From positions 372,001 to 436,000 of the forward strand of contig NZ_FOIQ01000001.1 in assembly GCF_900110895.1 (NCBI RefSeq): a stretch of DNA of 64,000 nucleotides, in the 5' to 3' direction. Source of the DNA: Prevotella aff. ruminicola Tc2-24 (GTDB taxonomy: Bacteria; Bacteroidota; Bacteroidia; Bacteroidales; Bacteroidaceae). This document shows, in pieces, positions 30,401 through 38,876 of this stretch; position 1 is the stretch's first letter, and every line of letters starts with the position of its first letter. Under the pieces are notes generated by a model. It saw nothing but the letters and a program-made list of their open reading frames with translations, had not been told where the DNA came from and did not search any database. The position numbers and the translations under genes are program-made.

Positions 30401-32086
30401 GACGGACCTGAGGCCAAGACGCATATCAACGGCTTCGTGTCGCCGACCCATAACACCATCGACCTCGCCATCCGTGCCGACGGCACCTATATCGAGTTCA
30501 TGCATAACTTCACGAAGAGCTTCCTGAGTCATATCACAGGACATGCCGACGGTGAGGTGCGTCTGGCCGGCACGCTCGACAACATCAACCTGACCGGTCA
30601 ACTGGTGGTCGACGGTGAGGCCTCTGTCACACCACTCAACACCACCTACCAGCTGCGCCGCGACACGGTGGTCATGATCCCCGACGAGATCGAGCTGCGC
30701 CACATGCCGCTCTACGACCGTGACGGACATACCGGCTACCTCTCCGGCGGTATCCACCACCAGCACCTGACGAACCTGAGCTACGACCTGTCGGTAGAGG
30801 CCAATAACCTGTTGGCCTACGACTTCAACGACTTCGGCGAGAACACGTTCTACGGTACTGTCTATGCCACGGGCGACGTGGCCATCCATGGACGTTCCAA
30901 CGAGGTGGTCATCGACTGTAATGTCACCCCGCAGCGGAACTCCGTCTTCGTCTATAACGCCGCCAACCCCGATGCCATCTCCAGTCAGGAGTTCATCGAA
31001 TGGGTGACAGCCCCCGACTCCACGGCCACCCAGACCGCCAAGAGCACCAGTGTACCCAACCGGGCCACTGACACCGATATCTATATCAATTTCCTGATTA
31101 ATGCCACCCCGGCGGCCACCCTCCGTCTGCTGATGGATGCCACCACGAAGGATTATATCACGCTCAACGGCGACGGTACCATCCGTGCCACCTTCCATGA
31201 TAAGGGCGCCTTCAACATGTTCGGCACCTACACCGTGGACCACGGTACCTACGGCATCACGATACAAAACATCATCAAGAAGAACTTCACCTTCAACCGC
31301 GGCGGCACGATCGTCTTCGGTGGTGACCCCTATCAGGCTGCACTGAACCTGCAGGCGGTCTATCCCGTCAACGGTGTCAGCCTCTCCGACCTGAATATCG
31401 GCAAAAGCTTCACGAACAACACCATCCGTGTGAACTGTCTGATGAATATCGGCGGTCAACCGGCGGCCCCGCAGGTGGACTTCGACCTGGAGATGCCGAA
31501 CGTCAATGCCGACGAGCAACAGATGGTACGCTCCGTCATCAACGGTCAACAGGAGATGAACCAACAGGTGGTCTATCTGCTCGGCATCGGACGTTTCTAC
31601 AACCAGGGCGTGAACAACAGCACCGGCAGTGAGCAGCCCGACCAGGCCTCACTGGCCATGCAGAGCTTCCTCTCCGGCACGCTCTCCACACAGATTAACA
31701 CCTTGCTGAACCAGATCATCAAGAACGACAACTGGAATTTCGGTGCGAACATCTCCACTGGTAACGAGGGATGGCATAACGCCGAGTACGAGGGTATCAT
31801 CAACGGTCGTATGCTCAACAACCGTCTGCTGTTCAACGGACAGTTCGGCTACCGTGACAATGCCACCCAGGCCAACCCGTCGTTCATCGGCGACTTCGAC
31901 GTGCAGTACCTGCTCTACCCCAACGGCAACCTGGCCCTGAAGGTGTACAACCAGACCAACGACCGTTATTTCACCAAGTCGTCGCTCAACACCCAGGGCA
32001 TCGGTCTCATCATGAAGAAAGACTTCAACGGACTCCGCGACCTCTTCACGATCAAGAAGAAGCGCAAGCACAAAGACAAGAAATAA
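27470..32086 (+). CDS. TamB-like translocation/assembly protein (AsmA-like superfamily)
   Basis: A very long (1,538-residue) envelope protein. An N-terminal membrane anchor (LVSIAIWSIIAINLMLLGVS) is followed by an AsmA-like N-terminal segment (GSKVSEVLGEKLGTQVSVGR), a long run of beta-strand repeats and a C-terminal TamB/DUF490 domain. That domain includes VNCLMNIGGQPAAPQVDFDL, QQMVRSVINGQQEMNQQVVY, and a tail ending TKSSLNTQGIGLIMKKDFNG. TamB-like proteins bridge inner and outer membranes and serve outer-membrane protein assembly or lipid transport. I use the GTG at 27470 because it places the anchor at the N-terminus and no in-frame ATG lies nearby upstream. Residues ~266-324 are low-complexity and come from repeat DNA inserted in frame (28266-28440). 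Confidence 0.88.
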   Translation: MKVLKRLVSIAIWSIIAINLMLLGVSHLPAAQRYIGSKVSEVLGEKLGTQVSVGRVDLGFLNRMIIDDVLIYDQQQKEMLRVARLSAKVELMPLTEGRISISSAQLFGARARLYRKDAQSKPNYQFVLDSLASKDTTTHTPLDLKINSFIMRRSSVAYDEYDVAPTHGRFNPHHLYLSDISAYISLKALTDDSLHVNVRRLGFKEQSGLEVNRLTFHLEAGQQSASLEDFLLEMPSSRLQIDTLKATYRLSPTASKATGQTSPHTTVPEPVEGQTVADASTSSATAPQKMGSATALSKSTARPHHSTPRSPHHSTPRSLSLSKGTLAFHGGIKNSFITPSDLRCFNPSLKNFQREIYIETQVHGTDTHLTVPSLQLFTQEKDIDIDVNGWIEHWQKQPAWHLQMDRIACSEYSLDFLAKTFPQLPQEIKRIGSLRMNGTFDRNQQGTTALKSIVNSGAGDVDMQFTMTADRSFDGKIHTDGLQLQRLLADEAFGILATQIDVKGRLYDKQKPDITVNGLIDQLEYNHYTYNHITIDGTYQQGAVNGTFNIADPNIVAQLSGELTEGLFDGSSVKAKKVKVEGAVTRFVPAAVGLADWGTTEVSATIDADFTAHTINDAQGSLHIRDFTMTGTENAAPYRLDHLTVTSGYDGGIHFVSLKSDFADAELKGYFDYKTLAQSVTNYVGSKLPTLPGLPVTRQKTDNNFSLSLLMTKSDWLQRFFGVDLQLTRPLSLTAQMNDRTKEINLDGTLPAFAYNGARYSDGMIRITSPADTMKCDVKVKKHQDDGDIQSIHLQADAHQNEIIASLDWDNHNLEKRMSGQLNSIISLYQNIDNKSEAHVRILPSHVILNNGTWTVEPSDILYAQNHLLVDHFAVNRGQQHIIIDGTASKHSSDVLTVDLNEVEVGYILDLVNFHAVEFNGKATGRAQISSAFGDFAANADLTVDEFKFEQGRMGVLHAQTTWNQEKQQIDIHAVADDGPEAKTHINGFVSPTHNTIDLAIRADGTYIEFMHNFTKSFLSHITGHADGEVRLAGTLDNINLTGQLVVDGEASVTPLNTTYQLRRDTVVMIPDEIELRHMPLYDRDGHTGYLSGGIHHQHLTNLSYDLSVEANNLLAYDFNDFGENTFYGTVYATGDVAIHGRSNEVVIDCNVTPQRNSVFVYNAANPDAISSQEFIEWVTAPDSTATQTAKSTSVPNRATDTDIYINFLINATPAATLRLLMDATTKDYITLNGDGTIRATFHDKGAFNMFGTYTVDHGTYGITIQNIIKKNFTFNRGGTIVFGGDPYQAALNLQAVYPVNGVSLSDLNIGKSFTNNTIRVNCLMNIGGQPAAPQVDFDLEMPNVNADEQQMVRSVINGQQEMNQQVVYLLGIGRFYNQGVNNSTGSEQPDQASLAMQSFLSGTLSTQINTLLNQIIKNDNWNFGANISTGNEGWHNAEYEGIINGRMLNNRLLFNGQFGYRDNATQANPSFIGDFDVQYLLYPNGNLALKVYNQTNDRYFTKSSLNTQGIGLIMKKDFNGLRDLFTIKKKRKHKDKK
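28266..28440. repeat. cluster of interspersed palindromic repeats inside the TamB-like gene
   Basis: Three copies of the CTGAGCNTGTCGAAG repeat lie here: 28266-28288 (forward, CCC/GGG type), 28304-28325 (inverted, GCT/AGC type) and 28418-28440 (forward). A partial copy (GGCTCAGCAACCG) lies near 28339. A 24-bp unit at 28377-28400 is exactly duplicated at 28401-28424 and encodes PHHSTPRS twice. The frame stays open throughout. Confidence 0.85.
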
Positions 32087-32097
32087 TAACTCCAGGT

Positions 32098-32217
32098 TTA
32101 CCACTCCTCGGGGTCGTAGCCCGGTTTACTGGCCGCCAGCAACTGCGACGTCTGTCTCATTTCGTACACCTGCATGGCAGGCTTCATGTACTTAGGCTTC
32201 TCTTGTCTTGTTTTCAT
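32098..32217 (-). CDS. 39-residue peptide, Bacteroidetes small-peptide type
   Basis: The ATG at 32217 encodes a 39-residue product. It starts MKTRQEKPKYMKPAMQVYEM and ends RQTSQLLAASKPGYDPEEW. The basic N-terminus, the KPxMxVYEM block, the LLAAS motif and the final YDPxxW resemble short peptides scattered in Prevotella and Bacteroides genomes, whose role is not known to me. A perfectly spaced promoter lies 30 bases upstream, so the gene is very probably expressed by itself. A longer frame to 32328 would run through the promoter and is rejected. It converges on the TamB-like gene, with stops 11 bases apart. Confidence 0.65.
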   Translation of the reverse strand: MKTRQEKPKYMKPAMQVYEMRQTSQLLAASKPGYDPEEW

Positions 32218-32246
32218 TGTTTTAAGTTTTATGTTGAATTTGGGTA

Positions 32247-32279
32247 CAAAGATAAACAAAAAAAATCGAAGTGACCAAA
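32247..32279 (-). promoter_or_regulatory. promoter of the 39-residue peptide gene
   Basis: TTTG (32279-32276), 21 bases, TATCTTTG (32254-32247) on the minus strand. It lies just past the stop codon of the DMT permease and gives a leader of about 24 bases. Confidence 0.78.
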
Positions 32280-32293
32280 CATCAGCTAAACAA

Positions 32294-33211
32294 CTATCGG
32301 CTACCGATATAGAGGAACACCATTCCAAGGAGTACCAGCGCCAGGTCGAAGGCCTTCGCCTTCAGGTTCTTCTCGTGGAAGAACAGGGCACCGAACATAA
32401 AGCTCACAATCACACTGCCGCGACGGATCATCGACACGATACTGATCATGGCCTCCGGCAGACTCAGCGAATAGAAATACATGAAGTCGGCGGTCGACAG
32501 AAAGAGACTCACGCCGAGGATCGACCACGACCAGTGGAACGGTGTCGTCTCCCCGTGTTTCGGCCACCAAAGCAGCCACAGCATCACACCCATCATCCCA
32601 CACTGATAGATATTATACCACGACTGCACCATCATCCGGTCCAGTCCTACGCCCCCGCTCTCGGGCGGTGCCATCAGGAACTTATCATAGAGACCGCTGA
32701 TAGCACCGAACACAGCCGCACCCACGATCATATAGATCCAGTGGTCGTGCTTGAAGTCGATGCCCTCCTTCTTACCGCTGCGACTCAGTAACAGGAACGA
32801 GGCGATGGCCAGTAACACACCGACCCACTGCCACAGGTTCAACCGCTCGCCGAACACCAGTAACGCACCCACCAGCACCATCACCGGTCGTGTCGCATTG
32901 ATCGGGCCTACGATCGTCAGCGGCAGATGCTTCATACCGAAATAGCCCAGTATCCAACTCGACAGGACGATCAGGGCCTTCAACAGGATATAACGGTGCA
33001 GCTCCCAACCGCCGCTGGCCACATGGAACACCGTTCCGTCGAGCACCGTCGACGAACCGCTCAGGACGATAAAAGGAAGGAATATCAGTGATGAGAACAA
33101 CGTGTTCAGGAACAGTACCGGAATCACCGCGTTCTCTCTCAACGCGTGTTTCTTAAACGAATCATAGCAGCCCAACAGTGCTGCCGACATAAATGCCAAT
33201 ATCAGCCACAT
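32294..33211 (-). CDS. DMT/EamA-family permease
   Basis: A 305-residue inner-membrane protein with about ten helices arranged as two five-helix EamA repeats. The first half includes GPINATRPVMVLVGALLVFGERLN and the second half MIRRGSVIVSFMFGALFFHEKNL, the matched end-of-repeat motifs of the drug/metabolite transporter superfamily. The substrate is unknown. It starts three bases after the Nudix-TruA gene and probably belongs to the same transcript as the aminotransferase upstream. Confidence 0.85.
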   Translation of the reverse strand: MWLILAFMSAALLGCYDSFKKHALRENAVIPVLFLNTLFSSLIFLPFIVLSGSSTVLDGTVFHVASGGWELHRYILLKALIVLSSWILGYFGMKHLPLTIVGPINATRPVMVLVGALLVFGERLNLWQWVGVLLAIASFLLLSRSGKKEGIDFKHDHWIYMIVGAAVFGAISGLYDKFLMAPPESGGVGLDRMMVQSWYNIYQCGMMGVMLWLLWWPKHGETTPFHWSWSILGVSLFLSTADFMYFYSLSLPEAMISIVSMIRRGSVIVSFMFGALFFHEKNLKAKAFDLALVLLGMVFLYIGSR

Positions 33212-33214
33212 ACC

Positions 33215-34450
33215 TTAATACTCAACCTTCTCTAAGAACAGCGCATGCCCCGGCATGCTCTCTCCGGCCTCCGTGCGCCGCCGCCCCTCAATCACCTGTC
33301 GGAACTCCTCGATCGACAGTCGCCCGCGCCCCACATCGACCAGCGTACCCACCACGGCCCTCACCATGTTCCTCAGGAAGCGGTTGGCCGTGATCTCGAA
33401 GTACCAGCTGTCGGGCGATGTCTGATGCCACCGCGCGGCCGTCACCCGGCAGAGCGTCGTCTTCACGTCGGCACCGCTCTTGCAGAAGGCCCCGAAATCC
33501 TCATATTCCAGCAGCGTCTGAGCCGCCTCGTTCATTCGGTCGAAGTCGAGCGGGTAATGCAGCTCACAGGAGTAAGCCCTCAGGAACGGCTCCTTGACCG
33601 TGTGGATATAGTAATGGTAGGTACGAGACACCGCCGAGAAACGGGCGTGCATCTCATCCTCTACCGGTTCAATCTTCTGGATAGCGATATCATAAGGCAG
33701 CAGTCTGTTGAGCTTATACGCCAGTTGGTCGCAGTCGATCACCCCGCACCTGTAGTCGAAGTGGGCCACCATCATCCTGGCATGTACGCCGGCATCCGTC
33801 CGTCCGGCACCCGTCACCGCCACCGACTCCCGCAACAAGGTCGAGAGCGCCTGTTGCAAGCGCTCCTGCACCGACTCACCGTTCGGCTGTATCTGCCAAC
33901 CGTGATAGCGTGTGCCGTCATAGCAGAGGGTGATGAAATAACGCTGTGTCTTCGGGAAGAACCGCTGGAACTCATTCTCGAAGTTCGGTGTCAGCACCCC
34001 TTTCCCGATGGTCTCGCGGATCTCCTGTACCGACCAGAACCGTCCACCGTCGAGCTCCTCCGACGGACAGACCGGACCGTCGTACACCGTACGGTGCACA
34101 TACACCAGTTCCTTCTCCCGCTGACTCTCGAAGACATACATCCCCAACCGTTCCGGTACGAACGCCGTGATGCCCAGTTCCTCACGGACCTCACGCGTCA
34201 GTGCCTCCTCGGGCGTCTCACCATAGTCGATATGTCCGCCTACGGCCGTATCCCATTTCCCGGGCTGTATGTCCTTCCATGCCGGACGTTTCTGCAGGTA
34301 CAGCTCCCCCTTGGAGTTGAACACATGCAGATGTACCACCGGGTGTAACAGTTTCGACCCGTCGTGACACTCGCCACGCGTGGCCGACCCGATCACCACC
34401 CCGTTCTCATCCACCAACGGAAACGTCTCCAACCGGTTGTCTTGCATCAT
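33215..34450 (-). CDS. truA: Nudix hydrolase-TruA tRNA pseudouridine synthase fusion
   Basis: One open frame of 411 residues joins two enzymes. Residues ~10-160 are a Nudix domain of the IDI/YfcD kind, with the Nudix box GHIDYGETPEEALTREVREELG at 72-93 (listed by its ends here: G72, E78, R86, E87, E90, E91, G93). Residues ~169-411 are TruA, which makes pseudouridine 38-40 in tRNA anticodon arms; the catalytic Asp is D219 in GAGRTDAGVHA. No stop or frameshift separates the domains. The start at 34450 (MMQDNRLETFPLV) follows the aminotransferase stop by one base. Residues upstream of it in the same frame belong to the aminotransferase coding region and are not homologous. Confidence 0.9.
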   Translation of the reverse strand: MMQDNRLETFPLVDENGVVIGSATRGECHDGSKLLHPVVHLHVFNSKGELYLQKRPAWKDIQPGKWDTAVGGHIDYGETPEEALTREVREELGITAFVPERLGMYVFESQREKELVYVHRTVYDGPVCPSEELDGGRFWSVQEIRETIGKGVLTPNFENEFQRFFPKTQRYFITLCYDGTRYHGWQIQPNGESVQERLQQALSTLLRESVAVTGAGRTDAGVHARMMVAHFDYRCGVIDCDQLAYKLNRLLPYDIAIQKIEPVEDEMHARFSAVSRTYHYYIHTVKEPFLRAYSCELHYPLDFDRMNEAAQTLLEYEDFGAFCKSGADVKTTLCRVTAARWHQTSPDSWYFEITANRFLRNMVRAVVGTLVDVGRGRLSIEEFRQVIEGRRRTEAGESMPGHALFLEKVEY

Positions 34451-34451
34451 C

Positions 34452-35717
34452 TTATCCCTCAATACTTGCCTTGATGCTGTCAACGATGTACCGCACATCC
34501 TCGTCGGAGACGTAAGGACCTGCCGGCAGACACATGCCCACCTTGAAGATGGCCTCACTGACCCCGTTCACGTAGGCCGGTGCCTCTTTGTAAACCGGTT
34601 GCTTGTGCATGGGCTTCCACACCGGTCGGGCCTCGATGCCCGCCTTGTCGAGCGCCATACGCATGGCCTCCACATTATCGTTAGGCTGACAGTCGGTCAC
34701 AGCCACCGATGCCGTATGGATCACGCCGGCAGCACCGCCCACGGCCCCTGTCACCACTGTCTTATAAGCGTTCTCCTGTCCCTTCACCTTCAGCTCCGGA
34801 TCGAGCGTGATGGTGCAGAGCCAGTAGTTCGAGTCGTAGTCGCCGTTGGCGGGCTGTCCATGTACGGTCACCCCCTTCACATCCTTCAGCAACGCCTCGT
34901 ATAAGGCCTGCACATGCTGATGATGAGCGATATGATCCTGGACGATGGTCATCTGTCCACGTCCGATGCCGGCGCAGATGTTCGACATGCGGTAGTTATA
35001 GCCGATGGTCTCATGCTGGTAATACGGATAACTCTCACGTGCCTGCGTGGCCAACCACATCACCCGCTGCCAGGCCTCCTTGTCGGGACAGATCAAGGCA
35101 CCGCCGCCAGAGGTCGTGATCATCTTATTACCATTGAACGACAGCACACCGTACGCACCAAACGTACCCAACACCCGTCCTTGGTAACGGGAACCGAAAC
35201 CCTCCGCGGCATCCTCGATCACAGGGATCCCGTAGCGGTTGGCAACCTCCATGATACGGTCGGCCTGATAAGGCATACCATACAACGCCACCGGCACGAT
35301 GGCCTTCGGCTTCTTACCCGTCTTCGCAATACGGTCTTTGATGGCCGTCTCCAACAGCTCCGGATCCATGTTCCACGTCTCCTTCTCAGAGTCGACGAAC
35401 ACCGGTGTGGCACCCAGGTACGTGACTGGATGCGACGAGGCGCAGAACGTGAAGCTCTGCACGATCACCTCGTCACCAGGTCCCACCCCACAGGCGATGA
35501 GTGCCAGGTGTATGGCTGCCGTACCTGCCGACAGTGCCACCACCTCCTTCTCCTGTCCTTCGGAGTTCACGAACGCCTTCAGGTCCTCCTCGAACCCGTT
35601 CACGTTCGGCCCGAGGGGCACCACCCAGTTGGTATCAAACGCCTCTTTGATATATTTCTGTTCCAGTCCGGCCTCACTCATATGAGCCAGACAGAGGTAG
35701 ATTCTTTTATTTGCCAT
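34452..35717 (-). CDS. DegT/DnrJ/EryC1/StrS-family sugar aminotransferase (PglE-like)
   Basis: A PLP enzyme that transaminates a nucleotide-linked keto-sugar. The start at 35717 (MANKRIYLCLAHMS) places the SEAGLEQKYIKEAFDTNW block at the N-terminus, giving 421 residues. The PLP lysine is K198 in SFNGNKMITTSGGG and the pyridine-binding Asp is D169 in PVIEDAAEGFGS. The family includes PglE and related enzymes that make aminosugars for surface glycans. It lies upstream of the Nudix-TruA gene and is separated by ~17 kb from the other glycan genes. It has its own promoter. Confidence 0.9.
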   Translation of the reverse strand: MANKRIYLCLAHMSEAGLEQKYIKEAFDTNWVVPLGPNVNGFEEDLKAFVNSEGQEKEVVALSAGTAAIHLALIACGVGPGDEVIVQSFTFCASSHPVTYLGATPVFVDSEKETWNMDPELLETAIKDRIAKTGKKPKAIVPVALYGMPYQADRIMEVANRYGIPVIEDAAEGFGSRYQGRVLGTFGAYGVLSFNGNKMITTSGGGALICPDKEAWQRVMWLATQARESYPYYQHETIGYNYRMSNICAGIGRGQMTIVQDHIAHHQHVQALYEALLKDVKGVTVHGQPANGDYDSNYWLCTITLDPELKVKGQENAYKTVVTGAVGGAAGVIHTASVAVTDCQPNDNVEAMRMALDKAGIEARPVWKPMHKQPVYKEAPAYVNGVSEAIFKVGMCLPAGPYVSDEDVRYIVDSIKASIEG

Positions 35718-35768
35718 GATTATGCACGTCTTTTTTCCTTGTAAGATTCTGATCAAGATAAATCGCCA

Positions 35769-35800
35769 CAAAGGTAAAAATAAAAAACGAACCCTGCAAG
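35769..35800 (-). promoter_or_regulatory. promoter of the aminotransferase-truA-DMT run
   Basis: TACCTTTG (35776-35769) on the minus strand fits the -7 consensus. CTTG (35800-35797), 20 bases upstream, is a near-match to the -33 TTTG. Confidence 0.65.
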
Positions 35801-35837
35801 GAATTCGCCCATTTTAAGTATACAAATAACACTTCCC

Positions 35838-35863
35838 CCCCAAGGCGTGTTAGTGCCTTGGGG
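35838..35863. terminator. hairpin after the AAA ATPase gene
   Basis: Nine-base perfect stem CCCCAAGGC/GCCTTGGGG with an eight-base loop, 22 bases past the ATPase stop codon. No T run follows on the minus strand, so it may be a weak terminator or an RNA-stabilising hairpin. Confidence 0.5.
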
Positions 35864-35884
35864 TGGAATGAGTATTATAATCAT

Positions 35885-37120
35885 TCACTCCTTATCATCT
35901 ATATCCAGCAGGAATGAACCCAATGACGGCAATGCGCCTAACTTTCCGATCTTATAAGAACGGAAAAGCGACAGATTCTTATGCAGTCCGAACTGATCGG
36001 CACGTGTGAACTTTGAAGTGGCAGTCTTTGACGATTTCTCGGCAAACCACACCAGATTACGATTTTCGTTTAAGAAATCCTCTTTCAGCAAGAGAATCTC
36101 CTGCGACGTAAAGATCAACTGCGATTCATTTGAATTATACAAGAACACATTCAGGAAATAGAGCAAAAGATCATAATGCAATTCCACATCCAGTTCATCC
36201 ATCATATAGACATGGTCACCAGTCACCATATCATAAAGGAAATCAAGAATCATCAGATACCTCTTAGTACCTTTAGACTGACTTTCATCCCCCAAGACGA
36301 ACAGCCCCAGCTCTGACCCATTCAAGAACTGTACCTCTTCAAATATCGTTTTAAATTTCGTACTCAATACAGTTTCCTCATATCGATAGCTAAAATCCTC
36401 AATATTAAAATCAGCCTTTTTCAATAACTGCAGGAAGAACTTCTTTTTCTTCTCGTCATGAGTCACGTTACCGATTCTCTTCTTGAAAGTGTCTGGATAA
36501 TCGCCATCAACCTCATGAACATGAGCCGCTATCCAATTATACAGGTTAGCGATCCCTAAAGCATCATCTCCCAAAGCCACCTTGTTGAAGGTTGACAAAA
36601 CAGAGTGATTATTCAGAGTGTTCTGAATAATTGCGTCCTGAGTCTTTGACAGAAGCTTAAGACTATTACCAAATCGGATGTCAGCCTGAGTGTCAGCAGA
36701 AGTATATGAACGCTCATAGAACAGCGCCTTCGTGTTATTCGGATAATAATAGAGCTCTTCTTTCAATATATAATCCGGGAAATAAGCCACCTGATAGTCA
36801 TACCTAATCTGATTGGCATAGAACGACACGAACAGTTTCGTCGGCTGGTCTCTGTTCAGTGCAAAAGGCCCACCTCCAATGACTGCATCCTCTTTTCCTG
36901 AACGAGAAGCGAACAAGATGTCAAACACGTTTTGAAGAGCATACAGGATATTCGACTTACCAGAAGCGTTGGCACCATAGATAATCCCAAGCTTATTAAG
37001 CCTGGTTCCATTTGCCATCTCAACAGATGCGACGGAATCATCATTCCCCTTGCATTCAAAGTTCAGAATCTGCTTGTCGCGGATTGACTTATAATTCTCT
37101 GCCCAGAACTCTCTAATCAT
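35885..37120 (-). CDS. AAA-family ATPase, RloA/AbiL-like
   Basis: A 411-residue ABC/SMC-type ATPase of the AAA_15/AAA_21 kind. Walker A is GIIYGANASGKSN (residues ~45-57), the signature-like motif is DESQSKGTKRYL, and Walker B is HVYMMDELDVELH. The conserved start IREFWAENYKSIRDKQILNF is typical of the COG1106 group. Relatives work in abortive infection and restriction-like defence, usually with an RloB-type partner (DUF4276). No such partner is next to this gene, so it is either a solitary form or an orphan. It has its own well-formed promoter. It opens the AT-richer defence region. The defence role is an inference. Confidence 0.8.
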   Translation of the reverse strand: MIREFWAENYKSIRDKQILNFECKGNDDSVASVEMANGTRLNKLGIIYGANASGKSNILYALQNVFDILFASRSGKEDAVIGGGPFALNRDQPTKLFVSFYANQIRYDYQVAYFPDYILKEELYYYPNNTKALFYERSYTSADTQADIRFGNSLKLLSKTQDAIIQNTLNNHSVLSTFNKVALGDDALGIANLYNWIAAHVHEVDGDYPDTFKKRIGNVTHDEKKKKFFLQLLKKADFNIEDFSYRYEETVLSTKFKTIFEEVQFLNGSELGLFVLGDESQSKGTKRYLMILDFLYDMVTGDHVYMMDELDVELHYDLLLYFLNVFLYNSNESQLIFTSQEILLLKEDFLNENRNLVWFAEKSSKTATSKFTRADQFGLHKNLSLFRSYKIGKLGALPSLGSFLLDIDDKE

Positions 37121-37170
37121 AATTCACTTAATTTTAAGACGATTTTCGTAAGAAAGTTACGATTTTGGCA

Positions 37171-37202
37171 CAAAAATACAACAAATCATCCAATCATGCA
37201 AA
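37171..37202 (-). promoter_or_regulatory. promoter of the AAA ATPase gene
   Basis: TTTG (37202-37199), exactly 20 bases, TATTTTTG (37178-37171) on the minus strand. The rest of the ~450-base gap up to the next gene start (37569) is AT-rich, and I see no clear rightward promoter in it. Confidence 0.78.
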
Positions 37203-37568
37203 GAATTACATCTTTATTTAGCATTAATTATATCAAAATGTAGTATTCCTTATTCTTTAATGTCATCGGTTAATGTCACTAGTTTACTGCATTACGTTTT
37301 TTACATCATCACATGGCAGACACCTGTTCCAGAGACTTTACGCGACTTTCTAGGCATACAATTGAAGAGATAATAACTTAAAAATTGTACCCTTAATTTA
37401 TCTGATGTCTATGACCTGTCCCCCAGGCATACATCCCGTACGTCGCTGTCTCATGGCGATCATTTCTTTTCCGCTTTCATTTCATGTTATCTTCCTGTCA
37501 TTATGTCACGCCCCCCTTCTTTGGCACTCTATTTGCACTCTTTGGTTGAATGCTTATCAAAAATCCAT

Positions 37569-38876
37569 ATGTCACAGTTTACCATCATAGCAAACAAGCA
37601 AAGTCCAGTGCTCCATATTGAAATGCACGACAAAAAATCAGTTCGCCTCCTTGCTGAATTGTTAACTGGTAACTCTGCTGCCACGCGAATTCCTCGTGTA
37701 TTGACTGTTACAGAAGATTTTAAAAACAGGTTCCATCTCCTGGATGTCATTGGCGAAAGAGCTTATTCTGCAAAGCAATTCTTTAATGAAATTTCTTTTG
37801 GCCAGCATTTTCTTTTCCTCCCTGGTCACATTGATGATTGTCTCCTAATCTACCTTCACACATTGAAACTTGCGAATCTGGATGGTGTATCTCTCAAATC
37901 TGTAGATTTAGGTAAAGTCTTCCCTTATCTCTATAAACATTATGAGGTTCGTACTTTCAACGGTAATGAGCGCCTCAAAATTGGCGTTTATGATAAAGAA
38001 AAACGTGTTTGCCGTTTTTGTGGCCGTTCTATGCCAGAAGCAAAATTCAAGCAGAAAGCCCATGCCATCTCAGAATCCCTTGGTAATAAAGGCCTGGTAT
38101 GCCTCGAAGAATGTGATGATTGTAACACACGCTTCAATCAGACCATCGAGCAAGACGTTACCCGTTTATTCCAACTCATTCTTATCTTGAAAGGTATCAA
38201 GGGGAAGAACGGCAATCCAACTTTACAAGGCGATGGTATTTCCATAAAGAATGATCCATTCTCACAATCAACACTTGGGAGAAGCACCTTGGTTCTGAAA
38301 GTACCAAATATGCCAGACACACACGACCCGCAAGAAATCGCGAAGTTCATATCGGGATTATTCTCCGGTTTCTCCAGCATCAAATATATCCCTCAGAACA
38401 TCTACAAATGCTTCTGCAAATATGTACTGAGTGTAATTGACAGCAAGTACCTACCCTATTTCAAAGGTACTATCGACTGGATTAACGAGCCTCCGACCAA
38501 ACGCCGCCTACCTCCCGTCTGGTATTATAGTACCCCTATCAGCACCGATACGCCCTATCTAGTTGTCATGCAGCGCAAGCACAATCATAAGGACATTCCT
38601 TATTGCTGGGCTATTCTGAACATCGCAGGGCATCAGCATCTATTCATTATCCCATTTTGTACCCGCGACAAATACAAGTTTGTTAGTAAAACCCGCGTGA
38701 ATTTTTTCCTCAATGGACTCAAGAACGTCATGCCTAACGTCAACTTACAACCTATGAAGTTACATGGCATCACACCCACAAGCTTAAAGATAAACACAAA
38801 AATTGAGATACCACCAGAATGTGTGGAAGGGCGAGATTATTATTTCCTTAAACCTCAAAAACCAACAACAGTATGA
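37569..38876 (+). CDS. HNH-like (HNH_5 type) zinc protein, first of an overlapping pair
   Basis: A 435-residue protein of no family I can name with certainty. Residues 148-186 form a treble-clef site, CRFCGR...KAHAISESLG...ECDDCNTRF, with C148, C151, H165, C182 and C185, then Asn186. This is the CxxC-H-CxxCN layout of HNH_5 endonucleases, with Ala in place of the first Ile of the usual HII. The N-terminal 140 residues and the C-terminal 240 residues are unrecognised. The C-terminal part has beta-rich segments (HLFIIPFCTRDKYKFVSKTR). The start at 37569 (MSQFTIIANKQ) is preferred, because the upstream frame is Leu-rich and unlike a domain. It overlaps the next gene by four bases (ATGA). Confidence 0.7.
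   Translation: MSQFTIIANKQSPVLHIEMHDKKSVRLLAELLTGNSAATRIPRVLTVTEDFKNRFHLLDVIGERAYSAKQFFNEISFGQHFLFLPGHIDDCLLIYLHTLKLANLDGVSLKSVDLGKVFPYLYKHYEVRTFNGNERLKIGVYDKEKRVCRFCGRSMPEAKFKQKAHAISESLGNKGLVCLEECDDCNTRFNQTIEQDVTRLFQLILILKGIKGKNGNPTLQGDGISIKNDPFSQSTLGRSTLVLKVPNMPDTHDPQEIAKFISGLFSGFSSIKYIPQNIYKCFCKYVLSVIDSKYLPYFKGTIDWINEPPTKRRLPPVWYYSTPISTDTPYLVVMQRKHNHKDIPYCWAILNIAGHQHLFIIPFCTRDKYKFVSKTRVNFFLNGLKNVMPNVNLQPMKLHGITPTSLKINTKIEIPPECVEGRDYYFLKPQKPTTV

Noticed and set aside
28511..31564. Two long leftward open frames opposite the TamB-like gene
   Set aside because: Mirror frames of a GC-rich gene, Val/Gly/Asp-rich and without motifs.
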